64,000 nt of DNA, taken from Ligustrum vulgare. Lineage: Eukaryota > Streptophyta > Magnoliopsida > Lamiales > Oleaceae. Below are positions 11,530-26,323 of the stretch, in pieces. The stretch is from assembly GCA_963555705.1 (NCBI GenBank), contig OY743170.1, positions 11,447,096 to 11,511,095 of the forward strand, given 5' to 3'. The notes beneath the pieces were generated by a model. That model made no database searches, was not told the DNA's origin, and saw only the letters and a program-made list of their open reading frames with translations. Both the position numbers and the translations under genes were made by a program. The number at the start of each line of letters is the position of its first letter. The first letter of the stretch is position 1.

Positions 11530-12079
11530 TTTAACCAATAAAACTTCATTTACTAAAATAAGTAGTCAAAATAATAATTGAAAAATCTCGCAATTATCAT
11601 GATACAATAACCGAGTAAAGTTGGATATCACGAAATTATGTAGAAAATCTTATACCCTATAACCTTTAAAAATTTATTAAAATTAAGAATGAATAAAAAA
11701 AAATATTGATCATTCTATTGATATTATTAAATAAAAAGAAATCAAAGTATTAACTATTCAATATTAGTCTTCGTTTAATAACTTTTTTATAAATTATTTA
11801 TAAGTATCGCATTTTTTCAACCACATATATATTTTGGAAAATATGATTTTTAATATTAAAGATAACAAATGATTTGACCATTAATAATTAAAACATAATT
11901 ATTATATTGATGGCTACATATAGAATTTATATTATTAAGAACAACAAATAAATAAAAAATAATCATTAAATAATAATTTTAATACCGATAACTAAAAATA
12001 TTAATTGAACACATTCAGTATTAGTGCTAATAATAAAATTAAAATTGATAAAAAAAATATCAATCATTATTTAGTATTC

Positions 12080-12156
<77 letters not shown>

Positions 12157-12253
12157 CAATAAATGTGTTCACACTAATTCAGATTTTGCATTCTCACTAA
12201 ACCTTTTTGTGTTCACATTGGTCATACTTTCCTCCATTTATATATTATATAGA
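9477..12253 (-). mobile_element. Non-autonomous Helitron, minus strand
   Basis: The minus-strand 3' end is a CCGTGC/GCACGG hairpin, a short spacer and CTAG (plus 9477-9480) with T following, the classic Helitron terminus inserted at A-T. The 5' end is placed at 12253, where the minus strand reads TCTATATAATATATAAATGG after an A. The sub-terminal 100 bp (12140-12240) match the start of the Helitron at 20618 (repeated GTGTGAAYRCA units ahead of a dinucleotide run). There is no coding capacity. It contains (TA)n tracts at about 11480-11526 and 12083-12153. A roughly 160-bp internal stretch occurs twice (about 9620-9780 and 10575-10735), as does a GATATCACGAAATTAT-type block (about 10515 and 11620), so it may be composite. 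Confidence 0.65.
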
Positions 12254-12276
12254 TTATATCTTAATCTTAATCTTAA

Positions 12277-14205
<1,929 letters not shown>

Positions 14206-14218
14206 TCTTATATTAATC

Positions 14219-14289
<71 letters not shown>

Positions 14290-14980
14290 GGATAGTTGGC
14301 CCATGTTTTCCCGCCTAAACTGCTCTCCATTTTTATTTTTATTTTTTTTTGCCTTCCTCATGGTCAAATTGTGGCAGTTATTTGTCTGACTTATGATGAT
14401 GAGGATCAGTGCATTGGTACTGACAAATTGTTTAATCTTTTTTTTTTATCTAACTTTTTTTAATCAATTCTATAATGCATTGATTCATTAATTGGATCAT
14501 TTTCATATGGATTTCAAGGACAAATTATGTAACATTCAAGAATGGAAAAAAAAAACCATTTCCGTTTGAGAAATAGAAATTTTATTTTTTTTAAATTTTT
14601 TTATCATTATTATATTTTGACATTCTAAAAATATCTACAAAATATTATTTGTAACGTTGAACAACATTAACGTAAGAAATAAAAAAACATTGTTATTTTC
14701 AAAAAATAAATTTAATTCACGTGTGATTCTTTTTCATGTATTGATTGATGTTCTGCACAATTAAATTGGAAAGTTTTAATATCCTAAATTTTAATGATCA
14801 TAAATTTTGAAAGAAGTGTTTTGTAATTTACATTGAATTTTGCTATTGAAACTTTTATGTTTATTCATATTCTTTCTCATAAAATATGAATTTAATTGTT
14901 TTCGTCGTGTATTTCTCATATTTTCATTAATTAATAATTATAATTTTTTTTCCCGTGCAACACACGGGTGCGTATACTAG
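14206..14980 (+). mobile_element. Short Helitron with clear 3' end
   Basis: The 3' end is CCCGTGCAACACACGGG, nine bases of spacer, then CTAG at 14977-14980 followed by T. The proposed 5' end TCTTATATTAATC at 14206 follows an A and leads into a (TTA)n run and a GTTTTCCCGCC block like those of the neighbours. Its interior differs from the pair to its right, so only the end structure is shared. Confidence 0.6.
14219..14288. repeat. (TTA)n microsatellite
   Basis: About 23 trinucleotide units lie near the 5' end of a Helitron. Confidence 0.95.
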
Positions 14981-16408
14981 TATATATAATAACAACATAG
15001 CCGTCACATAAATACGCACATAGTTTCCCGCCATTTTTACCTGCCATTTTAGGAAACTTTGTAATTTTATTAATTATTTTAATAATTGAATTAGGAAACT
15101 TCAATTAATGCAAAATTAATTATGGGTGACATGTAATAAATGACTTATTGATTTGTAAAAAATAAAAAATCTATAAAAAAGTCAAATTTTATATTATTTT
15201 TATTATTTTAATATTTTGAAGTTAAAAAATATACAATATGAGTGTCAATTTCAAGATCTTAATGAAAAGTCTAATACAAGCTAACAAATGAGAGCAAACT
15301 CTAAATATATCATTCATAAAATTGTCTCAAATAATAAGGTAAAAATTTTACTTATATTTTTTACTTTTTTCAATATCCAATCTTTTTAATTTATCTCATT
15401 TAAGTCATAAAATGATATCTATCATTTCTTACATAACTTCAATTTGACATAAATGATTAATTTCAATTCTTTTTTCTTATCAAATAAAAAGAAATAATAT
15501 ACATTCAATATTTCTAAGTAAATTCAATTAAAATATTTTAATTTCTACAACTTTAGGTTTCGATAAACTCTTTGGTAATTTTGAAATTAATTTTATAAAT
15601 TTACTTATTTTGTTCATTTATCTATTTTTTAATTTTATAAATTTAAAATAACATCAATTTGTAAAATATATACGACAAACTTTAACAATTAATTCATTAA
15701 GTTCTATAGGAAATAAAAATATAAGGTTTTATTAAACTTATTCTATTTAAAAATAAAATATGGTTAGTACATTTATTTAACATGTACAAAAAAACAGTTT
15801 TTGTGTGTGTGTGTAACATGACCATTTTTAATACTTGGTTAAAAATAAAATGTCATGTTGTATTTGAAACCATTGAATATGAATAAGTTTGATATAGAAT
15901 ATAGAAATAATTTTAAATGTGTGATTGAAAGTGAAATAATGTAGTATAAAAAATAAAGTAATTGTCAAATCAATCAATTGAGTTGTTGAAAATTGATTTT
16001 CCTTTTTTAGAACGTGTTATTAAAAAGTAGTATGTGTAATTTTGAAAAATTAGTTTTTAAATAATATGTGGTTGTGAATGAACATTTAAAAAAATTATTT
16101 TTGAATAATTAATTCTATATAAATAAATAAATTAAGAAAATTAGAGAATGAACAATTAACTGTTAAAAAATGCAATTCATAAATTTATTTTTTTACTTTT
16201 TTTTACATTTTTTTATTGTATATTGAATACATAATTTATGCATTAAGGTAAGAAATCTTATAGAGAGAAATGAAATTACAAATTATTCACAATCTGTGTA
16301 TGCAATTTTTTTTGTGTGTTATTTTTATTCGGCATTGTATGTTTACAACTTATTCAAAAAATAATTTCCAATTATATAGTCCGTGCATCGTACGGGTGCG
16401 ATTACTAG
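14981..16408 (+). mobile_element. Helitron tandem copy 1
   Basis: This 1428-bp copy starts TATATATAATAACAACATAG directly after the CTAG of the previous element. It ends in the hairpin CCGTGCATCGTACGGG plus GTGCGATTACTAG. It is collinear with 16409-17844 along its whole length and carries many substitutions. No coding frame is seen. The canonical 5' TC is not visible at the junction. Confidence 0.75.
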
Positions 16409-17844
16409 TATATATAATAATAGTATAGCCGTAAAAAAAACCCACACATAGTTTCCCGCCATTTTTCCCTACTATTTTAGGAAACTTTGTAATTTTATTA
16501 ATTATTTTAATAATTGAATTTGGAAACTTCAATTAATGCAAAATTAATTATAAGTGACATGTAATAAATGACTTATTGATTGTAAAAAATAAAAAATCTA
16601 TAAAAAGATCAAATTGTATATTATTTTTATTCTTTTGATAATTATTGTAATATTTTTTCGTCAAAAAATATGCAATATAGGTGTCAAATTCATGATCTTA
16701 ACGAGAAGTTCAATACAAGTTAACAAATGAGAGCAAACTCTAAACATATCATTCTTAAAATTGCCTCAAATAATAATATAGGTAAAAGTTTTACTTATAC
16801 TTTTTACTTTTTTCAATATCTAATCTTTTTAATTTATCTCATCTAAGACATAAAATGATATTTATCATTTCTTACCTAACTTCAATTTGATATAAATGAT
16901 TAATTTCAAATCTTTTTTCTTATCAAATTAAAAGAAATAATGATATCCGATCTTTCTAAGTAAATTCAATTGAATCATTTTAATTTCTACAACTTCAGGT
17001 TTCGATAAACTCTTTGGTAATTTTGAAATTAATTTTATAAATTTACTCATTTTGTTCATTTATCTATTTTTTAATTTTTATAAATCTAAAATAACATCAA
17101 TTTGTAAAATATATACTACAGACTTTAACAATTAATTCTATAGAAATAAAAAATATAAGGTTTTATCAAACCTATTCTATTTAAAAATAAAATATAGTCC
17201 ATACATTTATTTAACATGCACAAAAAATAGTTTTTTGTGTGTAGGGGTAACATAGCCATTTTCAATAGTTGGTGAAAAATAAAATATCACATTGTATTTG
17301 AAATCATTGAATATGAGTAAGTTTGATATAAACTATAGAAATTGTTTTAAATGTGTGATTGAAAGTGAAAGAAGGTAGTATAAAAAATAAAATAATTGTC
17401 AAATCAATCAATTGAGTGGTTAAAAATTGATTTTCTTTTTTTAGAATGTGTGGTTAAAAAGTAGTATGTACAATTGTGAAAAATTAGTTTTTAAATAATA
17501 TGTGGTTGTGAATGAACATTAAAAAAAATTATTTTTGAATAATCAATTCTATATGAATAAATAAAGTAAAGAAACTAGATAATGAACAATTAACTGTTAA
17601 AAAAAATGCAATTCATAACTTTTCTTTTCTTTTCTTTTTTGATATTTTGATTATATATTGAATATACAATTTATGCATTAAAGTAAGAAATCTAAAAATG
17701 AAATTACAAATTAGTCACAATTTGTGTATGCAAGTTATTATTATTATTATTATTTTATTGTGTTATTTTTATCGGACATTGTATTTTTACAACTTATTCA
17801 ATAAATATTATTTATTCCGTGCATCGCACGGGTGCGATTACTAG
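16409..17844 (+). mobile_element. Helitron tandem copy 2
   Basis: This 1436-bp copy is head to tail with copy 1. It has the same opening (TATATATAATAATAGTATAG, then a TTTCCCGCC block), the same interior order and the same 3' hairpin (CCGTGCATCGCACGG) plus GTGCGATTACTAG at 17832-17844. Non-coding. Confidence 0.78.
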
Positions 17845-19310
17845 TTATATATAAAATTAGCTGAGCTAATGCGGGTCCCATTACATATTTCCCCCCAAAA
17901 GAGAGTTTATATACATTTTTTATTTCACCAGATTTTTTTATTATTATTTGACTTCAATATTGCACGATTTCCAACATTAGCACTTTGATTATCAAAATTC
18001 AATCACCTCGATTTCAGCATATATATGTGTGTGTGTGTGTTTGCTTTTTAAAAAAATTCAATTACAAGAAGGTTATAAGATTTTTTTCAAAATTAATTAT
18101 AGTATTCACTTCATACATATTAAGGGTCAAGATTTTCTCAACTATAAGAAGATTATATATCTACTTAATTTTACCTACGTTGCTTATCATTACTATTTTT
18201 TTCCCAAGTTTTGAACTTTTTGCACGAATTCTATCTATCGTCTATTGCTGCTATTTTCTTACATTGTTCTATCTTTTTTTTTTATAGCTGTAAAACTGAT
18301 ATTTAACTACAAACATGGTGTCCACTTAATTAATTAGTATCTCTTTTACCATTTAAATAAAATAAATTCAGTAATAATCATACATAAAAACTAAAAACCA
18401 ACAGTCTGAAAAGATTTTAATAATTGATATACTATTAAATGAATATGCATGAAGTTGTTATATATGGTCAAACATCGATACTAATCTTGCATTTAAGCTT
18501 AAAACAGATTAAGTATATAGTAACAATTAACGTACGAGTCAAATAATATGCATAAAGTCTATTAAACATCAAAACATTTTTCAGTAATTGGATTTTAAAA
18601 AAAGAGCACAAATTAAACAACATTCTCATGTTCTTTAAGAGGTTATTGTTTTGACACTACGGTAATAATCAATATTTTTTTATTGTTTTATTTTCAAATT
18701 ATAAATTGTTCTATTTCCAATTACAGATTGTGTTTGTTTTCAAATAGTAATACATATCGTTTTGTTTTCTAAATGCCAAGTGTTGTATAAAAAACCTATC
18801 CTGATAGAAAAATCTACTCTACAAGAAATACATTAGGCTTTGTTTGTTAAAAATTTTGTACTTGGAAACATATTTTTTATATTTTCTAGGTAAAATATGT
18901 GATTAAAAAGTGGAGAGAGAAAATATGTTTGATTAAAAAGTTGTTTGAAAAATTGTGATTTTAAAAACATTTTAGCCAAACAGAGGCTTAAGAAACGGTG
19001 TTGGTATATTTTATCAATCAAACATAAGGATCGTACTAAAACAAAATGGATGAAGATACAATTATAGAAAGTTTAGGTTGGAAATTTACGGGAAAAAAGA
19101 GCAGCAAAAGTGAAAAAACTAATGCTCTATGTAATTATATTTTTTCTATTCTATATTTTAAAATATGGTAAATTCAGAAACTACATAAAGGATAAATTTT
19201 ATTAATTTTACATTGGGCAGAAAATAAGACTAATTTAAGAATAGTATAAATTTTAGAATGGTGGTGAAATTTTTTATTAAATAATTGATTTAAGAAATTA
19301 TATTATATTA
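17845..19310 (+). repeat. Repeat unit A1 (possible Helitron 5' part)
   Basis: It begins right after the CTAG at 17844 with an AGCTGAGCTAATGCGGGTCC block, then about 150 bp that recur at 19311 onward in the same orientation. No 3' hairpin is found. It could be a third Helitron family whose 3' end is lost. No gene is seen. Confidence 0.45.
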
Positions 19311-19511
19311 TATATAAAAGTAGCTGAGCTAATGCGGGTCCCATTACATATTTCCCGTCAAAAGTGACTGTCCAAAAGAGAGTTTATATACATTTTTTAT
19401 TTAACCAAATTTTTTTATTATTATTTAACTTCAATGTTGCACGATTTCCAACATTAGCACTTTGATTACCAAAATTCAATCACCTCGATTTCAGCGCGCG
19501 TGCATACATAC

Positions 19512-19568
<57 letters not shown>

Positions 19569-20617
19569 CTTGTAAAAAATTTCAATTACAAGAAGGCTAA
19601 AAGAATTTTTTCAATGTGAAATCCGAACTAAAAATACAAATTTACATTTTTTATTTTATTTTGTTTTTTAAAAAATATATTAATTTGGTCTAGATTTTTA
19701 AAGTCAGAATATTTTAATCTATGGAAAAATAGAGAAGTTAGGTTTTAAATCATAAATCAAGAAATTTTCAATCATCATAGAAAACTAACCAAATAAGAAA
19801 CTGATTATAATAGCTATAGTATGTGCATGAGATTTCTTCATAAATCTTAGATCCATTAAAAGGTTCGAATTTATCGTGAAATACATCAATGAGTTTTCTA
19901 ATTTTGCGACACATATGGTAAATATCTGTCACATTGGTTACTGCTAAGAGTAATGGCCAAAACTTTGAAGATAAAGTTTTTCTGGGTAAATAAATTCATC
20001 TTCTGTGCTAAGGTTTACGAGAGGAAGCCATGGAGGAAATAATAAGGGAGCGGCGCAATTGGAATGCAGACGGTCAGGAAGGAGTTATTTATATAGGGAC
20101 CAGAATGTTATAGGACATATATGTACAGATTAAATAGTTTCGATCAGGTAGTACGTTTTGGATCGAGTCAGAGTTAACATACATTAGTCACTGATCCTAA
20201 TTTTATGTGTTGAATTTTAGCTGATATTGTTCTTTGACAATTAAAAATGAAGTTCGATCCCCCACCCCCTTCTGTTTTTGTTATATTTTATTGTTTTGGA
20301 CCTAAACGTTTGTAAACTCTTTTTTATTTTTCGCATGTTGGACTTCTATTTAAGAGATCGGTGTTTACTCATATACAACTTTATGTTGTGATTTCTAGGG
20401 TGACCAGTCGTTCGGGATTGAAGATGTTAACTTGTGATAAGGAGGGAAGATAAATAAATTTAACAACAAGTGTAGTTTATGAAGAAGTTTTCCAAAATTT
20501 GTAATAACGCGAAATTAACATTTAATGATGTAACATTTGATTTGCTAATTTCATTTAATCTTAACCAGTGGGTCATATATTATCGAATCATTATTTCTTT
20601 ACTCAGACATTACTTAT
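19311..20617 (+). repeat. Repeat unit A2, diverging after about 300 bp
   Basis: Direct repeat of the start of A1 at a spacing of about 1466 bp (AGCTGAGCTAATGCGGGTCC at both). After a (CATA)n/(TA)n tract near 19502-19564 the sequence goes its own way and includes a promoter-like island at 20029-20100. Confidence 0.45.
20029..20100 (-). promoter_or_regulatory. Promoter plus first-ATG fragment
   Basis: On the minus strand a TATATAAA box (plus 20088-20095) is followed about 60 bp later by an ATG (plus 20029-20031) that opens Met-Ala-Ser-Ser-Arg and then a GTAAAC splice-donor-like site. Base composition here is clearly less AT-rich than its surroundings. It may be a captured gene start. No protein family is recognisable from five residues. 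Confidence 0.3.
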
Positions 20618-20800
20618 TCACTAGTATTAATAAAAGTAGAAGTGCAGCTTGCCATAGAAGCTATTGTTTTCCCGCCTAAAGTGCACATCCCTTATATAGT
20701 TTGGTTAGTGTGAATGCAAAACGAGATTAATGTGAATACAAAATTGTTATACGCCAAATGTGAATGCAAAATCTAGATAAATATGAATGCATTTATTGCC

Positions 20801-20839
<39 letters not shown>

Positions 20840-21803
20840 TAGTTTACTATTGTGGTAAAAATAATGGTTAATATATTTTAATCATTTTTTAATTTTAATA
20901 ATTGTGCGAAGATTATATGATATAATAGTTTCTTGATCTTCAACGTTGTTCAATTGTCGTATATTAAGATTAAACACATATTTTTAATTATTTTATTGGT
21001 GTTTTTGAATGAAAATTGAGAAAAATGTTAAATATGTTATAAGAATGGAGAAATTAATTTTATATCTTTTGGATTTGTGTTGATTATGTATAATCATTAA
21101 ATTTTAATGAATACTTATCAATATTACGCATAGCAATTTTAGTTCATTACACTGCTGAAAATATATACTATATATGAAAGTAGGATAGTCTGACAGAATT
21201 AATTCTTAAATTCTTTATGTTTTAGTATTATAATAAAATGTGTGGTTGAGAAAAATTTTGGAGAAATATATGTGATTAAAAAGTGGATTGAAAAAATTTG
21301 TTACTTATAAATAATTTATCGAAAAAGTTATTGAATAACGGTTAATATTGAAGAGTTAATACTTTGATTTCTTTTAAATTAATAATATTAATACAATGAT
21401 TAATATTTTTAAACCGTACTTATTTTTGATAAAATTTTAAAGATTACAAGGTATAAGATTTTCGATACAATTTCGTGATTTATAACTTTACTCGATTGTC
21501 GTATCATGGTAATTGCGAGATTTTCAAATTTATTATTTTGACTGCTTATTTTTGTAAATAAAGTTTTATTCATTAAATTCAAATATTTAAATATACAAAT
21601 TGACGTTTACTATTCAAAGATGTTTTTAACAATTTGAATTAGATATATTATTTTTAAAAGTCTAATAATTATTGAAATAGAAAATTATTTTTTATGCATT
21701 TATATATGTGTTGATTATGTATAAGTATTAGAATTTTATAAATACTTATTAAAATCGATATTGTGGATAACAACTTCCGTGCATCACACGGGTGAAATGC
21801 TAG
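20618..21803 (+). mobile_element. Non-autonomous Helitron (head of a second tandem pair)
   Basis: The start is placed at TCACTAGTATTAATAAAAG, followed by GCTTGCCATAGAAGC and a TTTTCCCGCC block. The 3' end is CCGTGCATCACACGGG, then GTGAAATG and CTAG at 21800-21803. A (CA)n run is at 20803-20836. Internal text around 21430-21500 is the reverse complement of blocks in the Helitron at 9477-12253, which fits one family inserted in opposite orientations. Confidence 0.65.
20803..20836. repeat. (CA)n microsatellite
   Basis: 17 uninterrupted units. Confidence 0.95.
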
Positions 21804-21914
21804 TCTTTTATCTTTATATTAATAAAAGTAAAGGTATAGCTTGCCATAGAAGCTATTGTTTTCTCGTCAAAAGTGCACATCCCTTATATGGTTTGGTTAG
21901 TGTGAATGCAAAAC
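21804..21914 (+). mobile_element. Truncated Helitron 5' end
   Basis: TC follows the previous CTAG immediately, then TTTATATTAATAAAAG and the same GCTTGCCATAGAAGC block as at 20618. The match breaks off near 21914, where a GC-rich run (GGGCCGGCCCG type) begins. Confidence 0.6.
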
Positions 21915-24900
21915 GGGCCGGCCCGTGTGGAAACGAGCCGGGCCGAGCCGGCTCATTTCCACACGAAGCCGACCCATGTTCGGCTCGTGGCTCGTCCTAC
22001 GAGACGGACTTGTGCTGGCTCGTGGGCTTCTTCTTCTTCTTCTTTTTTTCAAACAGGTAAGTGGTAACGACTGGAATAATTGAAATTTGAAAATATAAAA
22101 AACTTAAATAAACCCTCCTCCTTTAATCCGGGTTTGGGACCGGCTACATTTAATTCCTTGTAGGCGAAAACAAGAAAAAGAAAATATATCAAAAAAGATG
22201 CAAAGTTGATGCAAGCGTTGAACACTTTATCCTTAAGTCGAGTTTCCCTGCAATGATGCTTACGATTTATAGCAATAAATTCTCAAGATACAACGATTAC
22301 AACTTTTATTTGCATCACTTCAAAATACAAGCATGACAAACCAGAATAATGACTTTGTACTCCAAAATAAATATGAGAAGAAAAATCAGAATTTATGCAA
22401 CAATGACGCAAGAATTTGGTTCAAGAGAAGAATAGAGAATGATATTTACGTTTGCATGTCATTGTGTGGAATAAGATGTCTCAATGGTCCTATTTATAGA
22501 CGATGAAGAGTTGGGGGCGAAGTGGTGTGAAGTCAAATCATACAACACTTCAATAGGATACGCTTGTTCACATGACCATACGATCGCATGGTTATAATTC
22601 ATGCGATCAAATGGCTTTGAGTGAAACCGAATATCAAATGGCTTTGAGTGAAACCGAATATTATCAAATAAAGTTTCACGTATGATCACATGACTTTTTG
22701 ACCCATGCGATCGTCTGGTAAAAAATTTGACCTTGATTTTTTCCTTCTTCTCGGAAGTGGCGAAGTAACAAATTATTTTGAATTGTATCGGATCTGAATA
22801 TTTGGTCGAAACTAACACGAAATCTCTTTAACTGGTTTTCAATACTTGATCAATTTCTTGAATTCTTAAACAAATTTCCAGCATGAGGTCCCTTGTCACA
22901 ATAATTACCCAAATAATCACCCAAGGAAATGATTCGACCTTTCTAAAAATCAAGTGGGTCTATTAGATTTTCAAGATTAGACCAAAGATTCTGCATCTTT
23001 GTTATGAATCCATGGATATTACCTATGCAACACACTACCCTGTCTTTTTTGGTATTCTTTTCTGCCATTTAAGGTATCTAACTTTAACACCAAAAAGATA
23101 ATCAAATTTTACATCGAATAGTATTTGTTTTTTTATTTATTGTTTATTTCAATACAAATAATTTATTACATTTTCTATTTAATTAAAAATGAAATTATTA
23201 AATTAAAAATAATATAAAATAAATTGAAACGCTACATTTACTGAATTATGAAATCGAAAACTAAAAATTTGAATTTTATGTATTCAATATGTATTGTTTA
23301 TTATTTAATTATAATTTACAAATTAATATTAATTAAAAATAATAGTCACATTCAAATAAATAAAAAATGTTAATTATTAAATATCAAAGCAATAAAAAGG
23401 GACATAGAAAGAATTCCAATTTGTTTAACATACAAAAAAGGACAAAATGGAAAATAATGAATTACACCAAATTTTGTGTAATGAATAATATTACACCAAA
23501 ATTTTACATCATATTTGGTGCCTCATTGGAGCAAGATTTACACCAAATTTGATTTTTTACACCAACTTTGGCCTCTCATTGGAGATGCTCTTATATGTAA
23601 AGGATTAAAAAACACAAATCCAACAAAAACACAAAGTTTTATTTTATCTACAAACGATTTATACAACAATAAAGAATTTTTGTATAAAAAATCAACAGTT
23701 TAATACAAGATGTTTCAAAAATCACAAATCACACAACTGCGTAAAAAAACCTCTCAACAAACTCTCAAAAAAACCAGAATCAAAGTGTGTTTACAAGAAC
23801 ACAAATCACTCTATGATCTATTACAACAAGTTAGAAGAATATCACAAATTTTCTCCTAAAGAATCAAAGTGAAAAGAGAGAGAAAAATCGCCTGAAACAA
23901 AAAATGACGTAGAGAGAGAGGTGAGAGAAAAGTACAGAAGTCTGAAAGAAAATCAGAATGAATGAATCTGGACCCTTCCACTCTGCCTTTTCAACTGGCT
24001 TAAAGATAAGGTAATCCAACGGTTCAGAAGACTCCAACTGTGTTGATCAAACGGTTATAACAAATTTTGTTATAAAAGATAAAAACGCGTTTTACAAACA
24101 CATCTGGGCTTCCGGGTTTTTGGACTCAGCAATTGATATGATTTGGACTGACTTTTCTGGATTTGGCTTAGCTGTAGATTGGGCCAAAATATCTTACATT
24201 ATATAATATGAAAACGTGCTTACGTAAAAATCTTTTCCCATATTTATGCCATTGTAAAAACATATTCTATCAAATGTGAATCTGTCAAACTTTCTGTAAA
24301 TATAGCATAACTCATGGTTAGAAATTTTGCAGTTCAGTCCAGTATCTTTTTATAATTTTGTTGTGTGCGTTTATCTCTACTTAAAAATATCTTATTTCGT
24401 AAAATTTTATTGAAACGCTCAGTTTAAAGAAAGTAAGCACCAGAGCAAAGTGAGAATGGATGAAAATAAATTCTCGAAAACTTCATATATTTCTCAATTA
24501 CTGACGGACCGTTTGGCAACTAATTTATTTTTTCAGCCGTCATTTATTTTATTTTTTGAGGTAAGATTTGTAGTTAAAAATTGAAGAGAAAATATGTGTG
24601 ATTAAAAAGTGATTTGAAAAATTGTGTTGTTTAATGATTGCGTAAAAGAACAGTGTATGAAGTATTCATTTGGAATGTTGCATTTTGCTTTTCCTGCACG
24701 TATGTCGTCAGCAATTGTGACTTAACCTGATTTGAAGTTATTGAGTTGTGACATCATGAAAAACAATAATCGAGCTCTTGGTTCAAATCGAATTAGAGTA
24801 ATTATTTCCAAATAAGGATAAAAATCATTCATGCTTTAAGTGTCCAATGTAAACCCTTGTTGGCATTAAAGTCATTTCTTAAACACATTGTCTGAGGTTC

Positions 24901-25379
24901 GAGGACGACACACATGTAGTTTTCAAATTCGCAACGCTCGAGACTCGACCTAAACAGTTTAAAGCACCTAAAAGGAAGGGTAGAAGATTTTTATTTTTAT
25001 TTTTTTAAAAGAAAATCTTAATACTATGTTTGGCTTAGCTTATTTCTGAAAAGCCAAAAAAAAATGCTTCTTTCTTGCTTTTCTTGATCGCAAGTATACT
25101 CACAATTGAAGATAAAAGCATTCCCTGAACAAAAGTTCAAAAGCATATCAGAGTTGATATCATATAAAAACTAATAGTTCTCAATCATCAGGTAAAGAGT
25201 CAACAAGTTTTCACCTCGTTTGCCCTCACAACCAAGAGAAACACAAATATCATACTACAGACTAAATGCAAGATTTCAACCCTAATGAGGATATCTAAAA
25301 ACCTCTTTTACGTCGATGTCGATTTACATTTATCGTCGATGATACATTTATTTTGACTTGGCCCGTCACCGCGAACTCC
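21915..25379. other. Intergenic DNA with transposon debris
   Basis: 21915-22030 is a GC-rich GGGCCGGCCCG/CGAGCCGGG patch of the kind found at hAT element ends, with self-complementary arms. 22500-22730 is rich in GCGATCG/CATGCGATC words and may be LTR debris. 23460-23600 repeats ACACCAAATTT and ends ATTGGAGATGCTCTT, a common plant MITE end. 24505-24640 holds a copy of the GATTAAAAAGT-type element. No supportable gene is present. Confidence 0.5.
22606..22659. repeat. 27-bp perfect tandem duplication
   Basis: The unit starting ATCAAATGGCTTTGAG occurs twice back to back without mismatch. Confidence 0.9.
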
Positions 25380-26317
25380 TCAATCTCCACTTGCACAGCC
25401 CCCACAACCGCAGTGCATGCATTCTATAACCTTCTCCTCCCGTAAATGCTTTGGGACTCGGCACACACACGTGGTTTGGAAGTTATGATCACGAGGTTGC
25501 ATGCACCTTAAGCAGCAGAGCCTTTCATAGCCAGGCTACAGTTCAAACAATAATAATCTGAATTGATTGTACAAAACTTGGAATGCACGCATATACGAGA
25601 ACCTCAAGTGATAACTACATTGTATACTTCCAAATTTCACAATGACCGAAAGCAAATTACCTTCTGATTTCCAAAAAACTTGAAATGGAACAAGCTGAAT
25701 TGTGTCAAATATGCAAAGATTCCAATTTAAACCATTGTTTTCTTTCGATAGTGTAACATTTTGTACACCAATCTTATTAGTATTTGCAGATGAACATTGA
25801 AAAACCTAACATTTGATTCACAACAGAAAGAATACAGATTGCACAGGAAACTCAGAAAACAGAGACGAATCATGACAGGATTCATATTTCCAGTATCATG
25901 ATAAATATTTGGACATTGTTAACAAACCTTTTTCCACTTTGCAATTAAGTTACGATCTGCGTAACCTTGATCCAAGCAGAACTCATACAATTCCTTGGAA
26001 ATCTCCTTCCTCCTGTGATAAAGGTCAAAAATATAGCGACTTTTCTGATGGGCTATTTTAAAAATAGGCCACATGGCCTCACATTTTCTTTTGCCATCAT
26101 GTGGATCATTCTCAGCTGTCAAAAAATATAGTCAGAAACAAAACACTGAATAGGTTGAACAAACAATACATGGAAAAACAGAAAAATATTCAAGGTATAT
26201 TTGTATGACAGAAAAATGAGGACCTTCTCTCATCTGTGCTTGTAGTTCACGTAGAGTAGGTTCAATCAACTCCCAACCCTCGGGGTATTTTACTCGGTTT
26301 GTCTTCACCTTAGGCAT
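25380..26317 (-). CDS. BUD31: BUD31 homologue (G10 family), spliceosome protein
   Basis: Three coding exons are 26224-26317, 25928-26115 and 25380-25535, all with GT-AG borders and matching phase, giving 145 aa, the usual plant length. The protein opens [20 protein letters not shown], continues with [20 protein letters not shown] and ends in a cysteine-rich zinc-binding region ([39 protein letters not shown]). BUD31 is a highly conserved component of the activated spliceosome, acting in pre-mRNA splicing in the nucleus. I saw no break or missing cysteine. The exon with the ATG has an acceptor 6 nt upstream (26323/26324), so the leader is spliced over a long intron to an exon ending at 29620. 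Confidence 0.97.
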
Positions 26318-26323
26318 GACTCC

